A DNA stretch of 64,000 bases. Source: Lysobacteraceae bacterium NML93-0399. Lineage in GTDB: Bacteria > Pseudomonadota > Gammaproteobacteria > Xanthomonadales > Xanthomonadaceae. The translations under genes were made by a program, and so were the position numbers. This document shows positions 36,368-46,931 of this stretch, in pieces. The stretch spans positions 496,001-560,000 of the forward strand of contig NTJI01000001.1 in NCBI GenBank assembly GCA_002307375.1, in the 5' to 3' direction. The notes beneath the pieces are model-generated. The model searched no databases. It was not told where the DNA came from and saw only the letters and a list, made by a program, of their open reading frames with translations. The first letter of the stretch is position 1; the number at the start of each line of letters is the position of its first letter.

Positions 36368-37245
36368 GCAGCGGCCTCGACCGGTGCGTCCTGCTTCGTC
36401 AGCAGGGCCAGGAGGTGGGCGACGCGCACGCGGAGCTCGCGGCGGTCGCAGATCTGGTCGATGGCGCCGTGGTCGAGCAGGAACTCCGACGTCTGGAAAC
36501 CTTCGGGCAGCGTCTCGCGCACGGTCTGCTCGATCACGCGCGGGCCGGCGAAGCCGATCAGCGCCTCGGGTTCGGCCAGATTGATGTCGCCGAGCATCGC
36601 GAACGAGGCCGAGGTGCCGCCGTAGGTCGGGTTGGTCAGCACCGAGATGTACGGGATGCCGGCCTCGCGCAGGCGCGACAGCGCCGCCGAGGTCTTGGCC
36701 ATCTGCATCAGCGAAAACATGCTTTCCTGCATGCGCATGCCACCGCTGGCGGCGAAGCTGACGAAGGGCGCACCCAGCGTCAGCGCCTGCTCGGCGGCGC
36801 GGGCGAACTTCTCGCCACCGACCGAGCCCATCGAACCGCCCATGTAGGCGAAATCCATGGCGCTGGCGACGATGGGGCGCTGCATCAGCGTGCCCTGCAT
36901 CGCGATCAGCGTGTCACGCTCGCCGGTCGAGCGCTGCGCGGCCTTGATCCGGTCGGAATACTTCTTCTGGTCCTTGAACTTCAGGATGTCGGTCGGGCCG
37001 AGGTCGGCCGCGATTTCCTGCACGCTGCCCCGGTCCAGGAACGCCTTCAGGCGCGCACGCGCGCGGATCGGGCGGTGGAAACCGCACTTCGGGCAGACCT
37101 CGAGATTCTCCTCCAGCTCCGGCCCGTACAGCACGCTGCTGCAGCGCTCGCACTTCTCCCAGAGCCCCTCGGGGACGCTGCGCTTCTTGACCGCGGGCGC
37201 ATCGGTGCGGATGCGCGGCGGCATGATCTTCTGCAACCAGGACAT
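36364..37245 (-). CDS. accD: Acetyl-CoA carboxylase carboxyltransferase subunit beta
   Basis: A 293-residue carboxyltransferase subunit for malonyl-CoA formation. The N-terminal zinc ribbon has C32, C35, C51 and C54; the crotonase-like domain contains [21 protein letters not shown] and the oxyanion region [14 protein letters not shown] [13 protein letters not shown]. It is translationally coupled to glmM, linking fatty acid and cell-wall precursor supply. Confidence 0.97.
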   Translation of the reverse strand: MSWLQKIMPPRIRTDAPAVKKRSVPEGLWEKCERCSSVLYGPELEENLEVCPKCGFHRPIRARARLKAFLDRGSVQEIAADLGPTDILKFKDQKKYSDRIKAAQRSTGERDTLIAMQGTLMQRPIVASAMDFAYMGGSMGSVGGEKFARAAEQALTLGAPFVSFAASGGMRMQESMFSLMQMAKTSAALSRLREAGIPYISVLTNPTYGGTSASFAMLGDINLAEPEALIGFAGPRVIEQTVRETLPEGFQTSEFLLDHGAIDQICDRRELRVRVAHLLALLTKQDAPVEAAA

Positions 37246-37565
37246 GGCGTCTCTCTACCAACGACCCTCCCGGGCCGCGAAGCGCGGAAGTGTAACCGAC
37301 GGGGTGCACGGCCTCCGGCGGGGGCCGTACGGGAAAACATGCGGCCGACCTTCGATCATCGCGCGAGAATCCGCTCCTTCCCCCGTTTGCGGGGCATTGG
37401 GCCCTTCACGGGTCGAAGGCTGGGATGGGGGCGAACGGTCAGGCGCCTGCAATTCCTCCCGGGCGACGACTTGACAGTTCAGGCTTCACGCGCGCCCTTG
37501 CGATCTCTCGAACGGACACTTCGCCCCCACCCAACCCTCCCCCGCTCGCGGGGGAGGGCTCATGA
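37246..37565. other. 320 bp gap between trpA and accD
   Basis: About 130 bp next to accD shows nothing recognisable; the rest is the second family-B repeat pair. No ORF is supported. Confidence 0.6.
37375..37560. repeat. Paired inverted palindromic repeat, family B, copy 2
   Basis: Left unit: CCCCCGTTTGCGGGG then GCTGGGATGGGGGCGAA; right unit: TCGCCCCCACCCAACC then CCCTCCCCCGC / GCGGGGGAGGG. They are inverted relative to each other and match the pair at 3955-4107, although the spacer differs. The right hairpin starts 6 bp after the trpA stop and may end the trp transcript. Confidence 0.75.
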
Positions 37566-38420
37566 TCAGCGCGCGTCCAGCGCCTCGCGCAGCGGTGAGA
37601 GGAACGCCTTCGCGCGGGCGGCGGCCTCTTCCGCATCCATGGCGCCATCCAGAGCGGCGACCAGCGCACTGCCGACGACCACGCCATCGGCATCGATCGC
37701 CATCGCCGCCGCGCTCACCGCGTCCCGGATACCGAAGCCGGCCACGACCGGTGCGCGGCTTGCGCTGCGGATGGCGCGCAGTCGCGACGAGGCCTGCGCC
37801 GTGTCGAGGCGGTCGGACGCGCCGGTCACGCCGGCGAAGCTGACGTAGTACAGATAGCCCTGCGCCTGACGGCACAGCACGTCGATGCGCGCATCGGTCG
37901 TGGTCGGCGAGGCCAGCAGCACAAGCGCGATGCCGGCGGCGTCGAAGGCGGCGCGGAAGTCGCCGGCTTCTTCCGGCGGCAGATCGACCAGCAGGACGCC
38001 GTCGACGCCGACCTCGGCGGCCTGGGACGCGAACACGTCGGCGCCGCGGATGTCGATCGGGTTCAGATAGCCCATCAGCACGACGGGCGTATCCGTGTCC
38101 GTCTCGCGGAAGGTGCGCACGGCGTCCAGCACGAAAGTCATGCCCGCGCCGCGCTCCAGCGCGCGCTCGGAGCTGCGCTGGATCGTGGGGCCGTCGGCCA
38201 TCGGGTCGGAGAACGGCACGCCGAGCTCGATGATGTCGGCACCTGCATCGACCAGCGCGTGCATCACCGGCACCGTGGCTTCGAGCGACGGATCGCCGGC
38301 AGTGAAGAACGGGATCAGCGCCTTGCGGCCGGAAGCGCGCAGCGCGGCGAAGCGGGCATCGATGCGGGACATGGTGACGTTCGACTTCTCGAGAGCGGGC
38401 GCGGCGGTTGTGGGGCTCAT
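37566..38420 (-). CDS. trpA: Tryptophan synthase alpha chain
   Basis: A 284-residue TIM barrel that splits indole-3-glycerol phosphate and channels indole to TrpB. Catalytic E65 and D76 lie in IIELGVPFSDPMADGP. The start at 38420 has GGAAGG 6 nt upstream and forms an ATGA overlap with the preceding gene; an ATG at 38372 (MSRIDARF) is where many homologues begin, so the first 16 residues may be an extension. Confidence 0.95.
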   Translation of the reverse strand: MSPTTAAPALEKSNVTMSRIDARFAALRASGRKALIPFFTAGDPSLEATVPVMHALVDAGADIIELGVPFSDPMADGPTIQRSSERALERGAGMTFVLDAVRTFRETDTDTPVVLMGYLNPIDIRGADVFASQAAEVGVDGVLLVDLPPEEAGDFRAAFDAAGIALVLLASPTTTDARIDVLCRQAQGYLYYVSFAGVTGASDRLDTAQASSRLRAIRSASRAPVVAGFGIRDAVSAAAMAIDADGVVVGSALVAALDGAMDAEEAAARAKAFLSPLREALDAR

Positions 38421-38934
38421 ACGCATCCTTCCGTGAGTCGGACGGCTTCCGGCGTTCCCCAGAGGATGACGTCCACCGTGGCGTCGGGTACTTCCACACG
38501 GACGGCGCGATTGCCGGCGTCATCGAACCAGGACAGATAGATGCCCGGCGGCCAGGCGTACTTGTGGAAATCGATATCCAGAGGTTCGTTCGGGAAGCGC
38601 ACGGCGGCGTCGCGCAACGACATGCCGACACGCAGGCCGAAGGGCGCGAGCGAGGGCGAAGCTTCTTCCGCCACGGCCTCGCCTCGGATTTCGAAGCGCG
38701 CCACACGGCCGTCGAGCACCATCATGCCGATGTCTGCCGGCAAGCTGCCGCCGGACAGCAGTGCGCAGTCGGTCGCGTCCCCGCCATCGGAAATTTCCCA
38801 GCCGGGACCGAGCGCGCCGACGTCCAGGCGGTCACCGATCCGGTAGTCCCCGACGCGGTCAGTCATCGAGTCTTCCGCCTGCGCGGTCATCGCGCACAGC
38901 AGCAACCCGGCGCTAACGGCGCGCAGTCCGGCGC

Positions 38935-38938
<4 letters not shown>
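38417..38938 (-). CDS. Unknown exported protein between trpB and trpA
   Basis: A 173-residue protein with a signal peptide (about 1-22, [14 protein letters not shown]) and no domain I recognise. The mature part has a compact acidic sequence with [34 protein letters not shown] and a Cys near each end (DCALLS; C172), which could form a disulfide. Its GTG at 38938 overlaps the trpB stop (GTGA) and its stop overlaps the trpA ATG (ATGA), so it is translationally locked into the trpBA operon. The role in tryptophan synthesis, if any, is unknown. Confidence 0.75.
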
Positions 38939-40152
<1,214 letters not shown>

Positions 40153-40221
40153 CGGGAGGCGGGCACGGTGCGGACTGCCTGCACTCTAGCGCACACGTCG
40201 ACCGGCCAGAATCGATAAGAT

Positions 40222-40237
40222 CTGACACATACGTCAG
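40222..40237. promoter_or_regulatory. Putative TrpI operator
   Basis: CTGAC-N6-GTCAG, a palindrome of the LysR-type interrupted-dyad kind, in the 95 bp between trpB and trpI and 10 bp before the trpI ATG. Position fits autoregulation of trpI and activation of trpBA. No footprint evidence. Confidence 0.5.
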
Positions 40238-40247
40238 TAAATCTCAC

Positions 40248-41132
40248 ATGTCCGACACTGAACTGCCGCCGCTCAACGCCCTTCGTGCCTTCGAGGCCGC
40301 CGCCCGTCTGGGCAGCCTCAGCCGCGCGGCCGATGCACTGCATGTCACGCACGGCGCGGTGAGTCGTCAGGTGCGGTTGCTCGAGGAATCGCTGGGCACC
40401 GCGCTGTTCGTGCGTGCAGGCCGCGGCCTGCGGCTGACACCCGCCGGCGAGCGCATGCGCGATGCGGCGGGCGAGGCGTTCGCGCGGCTGCAGGGCGCCG
40501 CCGCGACGATCCGCCGTGCCGGCGCAGGGCGCGCGCGCGTACTCGGCTGTCCAGGCAGCCTGCTCGCCCGCTGGATGATTCCGCGCCTGCCGCGCCTGGC
40601 CGAGGCGCTGCCCGATCTGAAGCTGCATCTGGCACCGCACGAAGGCGCGTTTCCCGCGTCACTCGAGGCGTTCGATGCCGCGCTGCTGATCGGCGGCCCG
40701 CCGTGGCCGTCAGCCTGGCGCGTACGCACGCTGGGTCGCGAATGCATCGGCCCGGTGCTGAGTCCGCGCCTGGCGGATGCCGCGCGTCTGCGCGGACTGG
40801 CGCCCGACGCGCTGCTGCGTGAGCCCCTCCTGCACACCGCGTCCCGCCCACAGGCCTGGCCTGCGTGGGCGCACGCACACGGCGCCGCGCCGCCGACCGC
40901 GCTCGGCGCCGGCTTCGAGCATCTGTATTTCCTGCTGGAGGCCGCAGTCGCCGGCCTGGGCGTGGCCATTGCACCGCGGGAACTGGTGGCCGACGACCTC
41001 GCCGCGGGGCGGCTGCTGGCGCCATGGGGTTTCATCGACACCGACGCGCACTGGGTGCTGGCGACGCCGCGCGACGCCGAGGATGCGGGAATCGACGCGT
41101 TGGCTGCCTGGTTGCGGGACGAGCTGGTGTAG
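40248..41132 (+). CDS. trpI: LysR-type regulator TrpI of the trpBA operon
   Basis: A 294-residue LysR-type regulator. Winged HTH at 1-65 (LNALRAFEAAARLGSLSRAA, then LHVTHGAVSRQVRLLEE), GcvA/AmpR-type effector domain with CPGSLLARWMIPRL and LLHTASRPQAWPAW, stretches I recall from Pseudomonas TrpI. TrpI activates trpBA when indole-3-glycerol phosphate accumulates, and the divergent arrangement with trpB is the same. The ATG at 40248 is preceded by the candidate operator. The TAG stop lies inside a REP element. Confidence 0.92.
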   Translation: MSDTELPPLNALRAFEAAARLGSLSRAADALHVTHGAVSRQVRLLEESLGTALFVRAGRGLRLTPAGERMRDAAGEAFARLQGAAATIRRAGAGRARVLGCPGSLLARWMIPRLPRLAEALPDLKLHLAPHEGAFPASLEAFDAALLIGGPPWPSAWRVRTLGRECIGPVLSPRLADAARLRGLAPDALLREPLLHTASRPQAWPAWAHAHGAAPPTALGAGFEHLYFLLEAAVAGLGVAIAPRELVADDLAAGRLLAPWGFIDTDAHWVLATPRDAEDAGIDALAAWLRDELV

Positions 41133-41311
41133 GAGCGCGCTCGCGCGCGAAAGGTGTTCCAGGTCGTGTCCCTTGGCGCGAGCGCGCGTAAAGAGGGAAG
41201 TTGCGTGGACCGTGTCGGGAAGGCCTTCGCGCGCGAGCGCGCTCCTACAGGGGGCGTCGCGCGTTGGCGGCTTGGTCGGTAAGGCCATCGCGCGCGAGCG
41301 CGCTCCTACAG
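41128..41311. repeat. REP cluster (family A), locus 2
   Basis: One direct copy at 41128-41150 and two inverted copies at 41228-41250 and 41288-41311, the latter two about 60 bp apart with partly repeated flanks (CTACAGGGG-CGTCG). A shorter degenerate inverted copy lies near 41176-41190. The direct copy supplies the trpI stop codon. Confidence 0.85.
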
Positions 41312-41362
41312 GGGCGTCGAGCGTGGGGATCTTGTGCGTCGCGTGGCGGGCGCGGGCCGGTT

Positions 41363-41986
41363 TCAGCGGTCCTGCAGGGCGGCGACGAATGCACGCATGC
41401 GCGCCGCATCCTTGATGCCCGGCGCGGCCTCGATGCCGCTCGACACGTCGACCCCGGCCGGATGCGCGGTCGTTACCGCCTGCGCGACATTGCCGGCATC
41501 GAGCCCGCCGGCCAACCAGAACGGCCGGTCGAGTCTGGCAGGCAGCGCCGACCAGTCGAATCGCGCGCCGCTGCCACCCGGCTCGCCCGCCGCGTGACCG
41601 TCGAACAGGAATGCTTCGGCACAAGGCCATGCGTGGAGCGTGCGCAGCGCGGCGGACGGGTCGCCGCCCATCGCGATCGCCTTCCAATACGGCAGGCCAA
41701 AGCCGCGGCAGAACGCATCCGCCTCCGCGCCATGGAACTGCAGCACGTCCGGCCGGACCGCGGCCACGATGTCCGCGACTTCGTCGGCGGTGTTGTCCAT
41801 GGTCAACGCCACCAGCCGCACAGACGCAGGCACCGCGTCGCGCAACGCGCGTGCGGTGTCGAGGTCGAGTCTGCGCGGACTGCGCGTGGCGAACACCAGA
41901 CCGATGCAGTCGACGCCGAGCGCGACGGCCGTGTCGATGTCCTCGCGTCGGGTGAGTCCGCAGAACTTGATGAGGGGGGCATGCAT
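41363..41986 (-). CDS. trpF: Phosphoribosylanthranilate isomerase
   Basis: A 207-residue TIM barrel performing the Amadori rearrangement of tryptophan synthesis. General base C9 (KFCGLTR) and general acid D129 (FLFDGHA) are present, as is the phosphate-binding LAGGLDAGNV. It stands alone between REP elements and a plus-strand barrel gene, although in relatives it usually follows truA directly. Confidence 0.96.
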   Translation of the reverse strand: MHAPLIKFCGLTRREDIDTAVALGVDCIGLVFATRSPRRLDLDTARALRDAVPASVRLVALTMDNTADEVADIVAAVRPDVLQFHGAEADAFCRGFGLPYWKAIAMGGDPSAALRTLHAWPCAEAFLFDGHAAGEPGGSGARFDWSALPARLDRPFWLAGGLDAGNVAQAVTTAHPAGVDVSSGIEAAPGIKDAARMRAFVAALQDR

Positions 41987-42271
41987 GCGCGCTAGCCTAG
42001 CGTCGCTTGGCCACGTTCGCGCGCTTGACAGCGTGCATGGCGATGCACAGGCTACGCGCCGCCGGCAGGGGGGTGCCGTCAGGGAACGACGACAGGGGAC
42101 GCAGGATGCGCGGCGCGGCCGCAGCCCATGCCGTCCTTGCGTAAGGCCGTGCGAACACTTCCGACCTCGAGGTCCGCGTCATGTCGACGCGCGGCCGGCA
42201 CGCAGCGTATCCGACGCGGTCCGCCTGACGGCGCGACGGCACGGCCGCGCCTGCATTCCAGGGGGAACACC

Positions 42272-43030
42272 ATGCAACTCGCACGCACACTGCTTTTCGT
42301 CGCCGCCGTCGCGGCCTTGCCCGTCCATGCCCAGAGCGTCTCTCCGGCGTGGGACGCGTATCGCGCCGGCCAGCAGCCGGAACACACCCAGGCTGCCTCG
42401 CAAGCCGAGCGCGAGGCCGTCGCGGACACCGCAGCCGCCGGCCCGGCCACCCTGCCCGTCGTCGACACCGCTGCCGAAACGCCGCGCGTGACGCACGGCG
42501 CACCGGCCACCGCCGCGATGTCGGTGATCGACGCGCCGCGCGGCCAGTTCTTCGTCGCCGCCCAGGTCGGCCAGGCGTGGGTCATCGACGACGTCCGCCA
42601 GGACGCGAAGGCGATCAGCGCGGGGTATCGCTGGCAGGCGGGTCCGAGCGTGCAGGTCGGTATCGAGGGCACTGCCGGCCGCATCGACGGTACGTCGTTC
42701 AACCTGGGCCGGGGGAGTTACGACGTCGACAATTCCGATTACGCGACGCTCGGCGCGAATGCGCGCTTCCAGTTCGGCAGCAGCCCGATGTTCGCGATGA
42801 CGCGGCTGGGCTACTGGTATGCGGATCTCGGTGAAGGCGACAGTGTCGACGGCGGCTACGCCGGTGTCGGTCTGGGCGTCGATTTCAACCGCCACGTCAA
42901 CCTGACCCTGGCCTACACCCTGCACGCCTACGCGAGTAGCTATTACTACCGCGGCTGGAACTACAGCGTGTCCGGCACAGAGATCAATCGCGCCGACCTC
43001 GTCACGCTCGGTCTCGAAGCGCGCTTCTGA
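42272..43030 (+). CDS. Outer-membrane beta-barrel protein
   Basis: A 252-residue exported protein. Signal peptide 1-21 (LLFVAAVAALPVHAQ), a disordered Ala/Thr/Pro-rich linker to about residue 85, then an eight-strand OmpA/OmpW-like barrel (QFFVAAQVGQAWVID, GVGLGVDFNRHVNLTLAYTL) ending in the C-terminal Phe that directs barrel assembly (GLEARF). AGGGGGAA lies before the ATG. Specific function not recognised. It interrupts the usual truA-trpF adjacency. Confidence 0.82.
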   Translation: MQLARTLLFVAAVAALPVHAQSVSPAWDAYRAGQQPEHTQAASQAEREAVADTAAAGPATLPVVDTAAETPRVTHGAPATAAMSVIDAPRGQFFVAAQVGQAWVIDDVRQDAKAISAGYRWQAGPSVQVGIEGTAGRIDGTSFNLGRGSYDVDNSDYATLGANARFQFGSSPMFAMTRLGYWYADLGEGDSVDGGYAGVGLGVDFNRHVNLTLAYTLHAYASSYYYRGWNYSVSGTEINRADLVTLGLEARF

Positions 43031-43039
43031 TCGCACGAT

Positions 43040-43060
43040 CCCGGGCGCGCCGCGCCCGGG
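43040..43060 (+). terminator. Terminator between the barrel gene and truA
   Basis: CCCGGGCG / CGCCCGGG stem with a 5-nt loop and only TTT after it, 9 bp after the barrel stop; probably shared by both convergent genes. Confidence 0.5.
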
Positions 43061-43062
43061 TT

Positions 43063-43848
43063 TCAGGCCAGCGTCACCGCTGCAGGCAGCTGCCACTGCG
43101 GCGGATACAGCGGCCCGAGAAACACCAGTCCCGCGGCCGGCGCCGTCGGGCCGGCCAGCGTGCGGTCGCGACCGGCCAGCAGCTCGGCGATCCAGCTTTC
43201 CGCCTGCGCGCCGGCGCCCACTTCCAGCAGCGAGCCGACGATGTTGCGCACCATGTGGTGCAGGAAGGCGTTGGCCCGGACTTCGACCACGACCTCGTCG
43301 CCGTCACGGCGCACGTCGATGCGCTGCAGATCGCGACGCGCATGCGGCGCCTGACAGTGCACGGTGCGGAATGCGGAAAAATCCTGTTCGCCGACCAGCG
43401 CCTGCGCGGCGCGGTGCATCGCGTCGGCGTCGAGCGGCCGCAGTTCCCACGACAGCACCTGCCGGTGCAGCGCCGGCCGGACCGGACGGTTGAGGATGCG
43501 GTAGCGGTACTGGCGCGCACGCGCGGCGAAGCGTGCGTTGAAGTCCTCGGCGACCGGCTGGCACCACAGCACGCTGACCTGCGGTGGCAGCAGCGTGGTG
43601 GTGCCGAGCACCCATGCGCGCGTCGACCGGGGCGCATCGCTGTCGAAATGCACCACCTGGCACTGCGCGTGCACGCCGGCATCGGTGCGCCCCGAACACA
43701 CCGTGGCGACGGGGTGGTTGGCGATCTTCGACAGCGCCGTCTCCAGCGCGGCCTGCACCGATTCCTGCCCGCCCTCGCCCGCCTTGCTCAGACGCTGCCA
43801 GCCCAGAAACCCATGGCCGTCGTACTCGACGCCGAGCGCGTACCGCAT
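43063..43848 (-). CDS. truA: tRNA pseudouridine(38-40) synthase TruA
   Basis: A 261-residue pseudouridine synthase modifying the anticodon arm of tRNAs. Catalytic D56 lies in [11 protein letters not shown]; the C-terminal [17 protein letters not shown] block is present. It starts 8 bp after fimV, in the conserved asd-fimV-truA order. Confidence 0.96.
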   Translation of the reverse strand: MRYALGVEYDGHGFLGWQRLSKAGEGGQESVQAALETALSKIANHPVATVCSGRTDAGVHAQCQVVHFDSDAPRSTRAWVLGTTTLLPPQVSVLWCQPVAEDFNARFAARARQYRYRILNRPVRPALHRQVLSWELRPLDADAMHRAAQALVGEQDFSAFRTVHCQAPHARRDLQRIDVRRDGDEVVVEVRANAFLHHMVRNIVGSLLEVGAGAQAESWIAELLAGRDRTLAGPTAPAAGLVFLGPLYPPQWQLPAAVTLA

Positions 43849-43856
43849 CGACCCGA

Positions 43857-45641
43857 TCAGCCCAGGGTGCGCAGCATCTGCGCGGCCTGCGCGGCCGCGT
43901 CCGGATCGTCGCCGTCCACGGTTTCCTGCAGCAGGCTGCGCGCGGTCTCGGTATCGCCCAGGTCGATGTAGGCGCGCGCGAGCTCGATGCGCTCCACGCC
44001 GGGCGGCAGTTCGACGGCCGCGCCGGTGTCGAGTTCGACCGATGCCGGCGCGACGTCCGGGGTGTCGATGTCAGGCGTGTCCGCTGGCACGTCCGGCTGC
44101 GCCTGTGCGGTGACGGCAGCCGACGGCGCGTGCCACGTCGGACCGGGCGCCGCAGTGGCGGCCGGCGCATCGTCCGGCGAGGCCGCAGCTGGCGTCGATG
44201 CCGATGCCGCGCGTACGAAGGCCGGCTCCGGATCCGCCTCGGGCACCACGGCTGCCGGCGATGACGCCGCCGCATCCGTCGGCGTACCTGCGGCGAGCAC
44301 GGCGCTGTGGAACGGTCGTGCGGGCGCCGGGTTACGACCGCGGCGGCCGAGCAGGAAGGCCAGCGCAGCGACGACGATGATCGCCAGGCCCAGCCACATC
44401 CACGGGAACGCGCCCGTCGCGGCCGAGGTCTGCTGGTTGCTCGCATCCAGGCGCTGCTGCGCGGCGGCGAGTTCGGCGTCCTTGAGTTCGATCAGCTGCT
44501 GCTGCTTGTCCTGCAGTTGCTGGAGATCGTCGAGTCGCGCCTTGAGTTCGTCGATCTCCGCGTTGCGCGCGGCGACGGTTTCGTTGGCCTGTTGCAGTTC
44601 CTGGCGCAGCATGTCGCCTCCAGCGCCGGCGGCGATGCCGGATTGGGTGCCCGCCGGCTGGCTGCCGTTCGCGGGTGGGGTGATTTCGAGTCGGGCGTCG
44701 GCGGTGCCTGACGCAGCGACAGACGCAGACGCAGTCGACGGTGTGTCGGCGGTCGCGGCGGCATCGGCCGGCTGCGGCGCGGGCCGACGCAGTTCGCGCC
44801 ATTGGCCGACCTGCTCGCGCACGACCGCATTGGCCTCGGCAGCGCTGAGCTGGTCCCAGGCGTCCCGCGCGGGCACGCGCAGCACCGCCCCCTGACGCAC
44901 CAGGTTGAGATTGCCGCCGATGAAGGCATCCGGATTGGCCCGCAGCAGCAACACCATCGCCTGGTTGACGCTGATGCCGGCCTCTTCGGCGAGCGGCGCG
45001 GCAATCGACGACAGCGTCTGCCCGGCGCGCACCGCCGGCAGGGCCTCGCCCGGCGCAATGCGCCCCGCGGACGATGGCGCGGCAGGCGCGGCCTGCGGCG
45101 ACGCCGTCGCGACCGGGTCGCGCGCCTGCGCCGATTCGGCGAGCGGTGCCGCATCGGGCTGCGCGGCAGGCGGGCGCACGATACTCGGCGCGGCCGCCGC
45201 GACCGGGGCCTGGATCGAGGGCTGCGCCGGCGCGGCGACGGTGTCGGGCACCGCGACCAGCGCCGAGTATTCGCGCACCAGACGTCCCTGCCCCCAGTCG
45301 ACTTCGACCAGGAAGGTCAGCGCATCCTGCGTGACCGGCGCGGCGCTGGTGACGCGGATCACCGGGCGGCCGCCGGCATCGAGGGCGACGTTGAACTGCA
45401 GGTCTGACACCACGCCGCGCGGCGGCTCCAGGCCGATGCGGGCGAAGGTTTCAGGCGATGCCAGCCGCGCCTGCAACTGACGCAGTTCGGCCGGATCGCT
45501 GGAGACGACCGGAATCTCGGCCAACAGCGGCTGGCCCTGCTGCGAACGGACCTCGATGCGGCCCAGGCCGAGCGCGAGTACCGGCCCGGCCAGAGCCAGC
45601 AGGCCGCTGGCCAGCAACAGACGCGGAAGGATGCGCGACAC
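43857..45641 (-). CDS. fimV: FimV family pilus-assembly/polar hub protein
   Basis: A 594-residue inner-membrane protein. Signal peptide (about 1-24), conserved FimV N-domain ([21 protein letters not shown]), a LysM peptidoglycan-binding motif near 203-257 ([14 protein letters not shown]...[15 protein letters not shown]), a coiled coil at 343-400, one membrane helix at about 413-431, then an acidic tail and the C-terminal TPR-like FimV domain ([21 protein letters not shown]). In Pseudomonas FimV is needed for type IV pili and polar targeting. It is shorter than the 919-residue P. aeruginosa protein. Start GTG 45641 with AGGGG 6 nt upstream. Confidence 0.92.
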   Translation of the reverse strand: MSRILPRLLLASGLLALAGPVLALGLGRIEVRSQQGQPLLAEIPVVSSDPAELRQLQARLASPETFARIGLEPPRGVVSDLQFNVALDAGGRPVIRVTSAAPVTQDALTFLVEVDWGQGRLVREYSALVAVPDTVAAPAQPSIQAPVAAAAPSIVRPPAAQPDAAPLAESAQARDPVATASPQAAPAAPSSAGRIAPGEALPAVRAGQTLSSIAAPLAEEAGISVNQAMVLLLRANPDAFIGGNLNLVRQGAVLRVPARDAWDQLSAAEANAVVREQVGQWRELRRPAPQPADAAATADTPSTASASVAASGTADARLEITPPANGSQPAGTQSGIAAGAGGDMLRQELQQANETVAARNAEIDELKARLDDLQQLQDKQQQLIELKDAELAAAQQRLDASNQQTSAATGAFPWMWLGLAIIVVAALAFLLGRRGRNPAPARPFHSAVLAAGTPTDAAASSPAAVVPEADPEPAFVRAASASTPAAASPDDAPAATAAPGPTWHAPSAAVTAQAQPDVPADTPDIDTPDVAPASVELDTGAAVELPPGVERIELARAYIDLGDTETARSLLQETVDGDDPDAAAQAAQMLRTLG

Positions 45642-45775
45642 GAACGTCCCCTGTTTCTTCGGACCCGGCCCACTTCGGGCCCGGCGGGCCTGCGGCCGAT
45701 GCACCGGATTCATCCGGCGACTGTAGCGGCGCGGTGTCCCGCTCCGCAACGCGCGGCGCGCGCCAACGCGCCGTA

Positions 45776-45804
45776 CAGGCATCGCGAACCGGTCGCGATG
45801 CCTG
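45776..45804 (-). other. Stem-loop between asd and fimV
   Basis: A perfect 12 bp inverted repeat CAGGCATCGCGA / TCGCGATGCCTG with a 5-nt loop, 11 bp after the asd stop, no U-run. It may end or stabilise the asd message. Confidence 0.5.
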
Positions 45805-45815
45805 CCGGGATGCAC

Positions 45816-46844
45816 TCAGCGTTCGGCTGCGACCAGTTCGGCAACTTGCACCGCATTGAGCGCGGCGCCCTTGCGGATGTTGTCGGCGACGATCCACAGG
45901 TTCAGGCCGTTCGGATGCGAGAGGTCTTCGCGGATGCGGCCAACGAACACCGGATCTCGGCCCGAAGCGTGCGTGACCGGCGTGGGATACCCGCCTGCCA
46001 CACGCTCGTCGACGACCTCCACGCCCGGCGCGGTCGCAAGAATCGCGCGTGCTTCGTCCACGCCGAGCGGCGTGCGGAACTCGACCGCCACCGCTTCCGA
46101 GTGGCCATAGAACACCGGCACGCGCACCGCGGTCGGGTTCACCCGGATGCTGTCGTCGCCGAGGATCTTGTGCGTTTCCCAGACCAGCTTCATCTCCTCC
46201 TTGGTGAAACCGTTCTCGAGGAACGCGTCGATCTGCGGGATCAGGTTGAAGGCGATCTGCACCGGGAACTTCTGCGGATCGATCTCGCGGAAGTTGAGCA
46301 GGTCGCCGGTCTGGCGGCCCAGCTCTTCCATCGCCGAGCGACCGGCGCCCGACACCGACTGGTAGGTCGACACGTTGATGCGCACGATGCCGGCCTTGCG
46401 GTGCAGCGGCGCGAGCGCGACCAGCATCTGCATCGTCGAGCAGTTGGGATTGGCGATGATGCCGCGCGGGCGCTTGCGCGCCGCTTCCGGGTTCACTTCG
46501 CTGATCACCAGCGGCACGTCGTCGTCGTAACGGAAGGCCGAGCTGTTGTCGATGACGACGGCGCCGGCGGCGGCGAACTTCGGCGCGAATTCCTTGCTGG
46601 TGTCGCCGCCGGCGGAGAACAGCGCGATATCGATACCGGCCGGGTCGAAGCTGGCGAGATCCTGCACGACGATCTCGTCATCACCGAAGGCGATCGTGCT
46701 GCCTGCGGAGCGTTCGCTGGCGAGCGCGACGAGTTCGGAGACGGGAAAATCGCGCTCGGCGAGGATCGACAGCATGGTCTCGCCGACAGCGCCGGTGGCA
46801 CCAACGACGGCAACGCGGAAACGGCGGTTCTGGGAACTGGACAT
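45816..46844 (-). CDS. asd: Aspartate-semialdehyde dehydrogenase
   Basis: A 342-residue NADP enzyme making aspartate semialdehyde for lysine, threonine, methionine and cell wall. Dinucleotide loop VVGATGAVG (13-21), active-site C135 in IANPNCSTMQM, and the substrate-binding VPVFYGHSEAVAVEF block. Length matches the Gram-positive/Xanthomonas-type Asd (about 340) more than the 367-residue E. coli form. Confidence 0.96.
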   Translation of the reverse strand: MSSSQNRRFRVAVVGATGAVGETMLSILAERDFPVSELVALASERSAGSTIAFGDDEIVVQDLASFDPAGIDIALFSAGGDTSKEFAPKFAAAGAVVIDNSSAFRYDDDVPLVISEVNPEAARKRPRGIIANPNCSTMQMLVALAPLHRKAGIVRINVSTYQSVSGAGRSAMEELGRQTGDLLNFREIDPQKFPVQIAFNLIPQIDAFLENGFTKEEMKLVWETHKILGDDSIRVNPTAVRVPVFYGHSEAVAVEFRTPLGVDEARAILATAPGVEVVDERVAGGYPTPVTHASGRDPVFVGRIREDLSHPNGLNLWIVADNIRKGAALNAVQVAELVAAER

Positions 46845-46931
46845 GGATTTCTCTGGGAATCTGGATGTGGACGCGCATGACGCGCGGGCGCAGCAGGACA
46901 GCGGAATTCGGGGAACCGCCCGCCCGGATGC

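Noticed and set aside
37690..38372. A shorter trpA start at 38372
   Set aside because: Kept as an alternative only: it lacks a ribosome site while 38420 has GGAAGG and the ATGA overlap.
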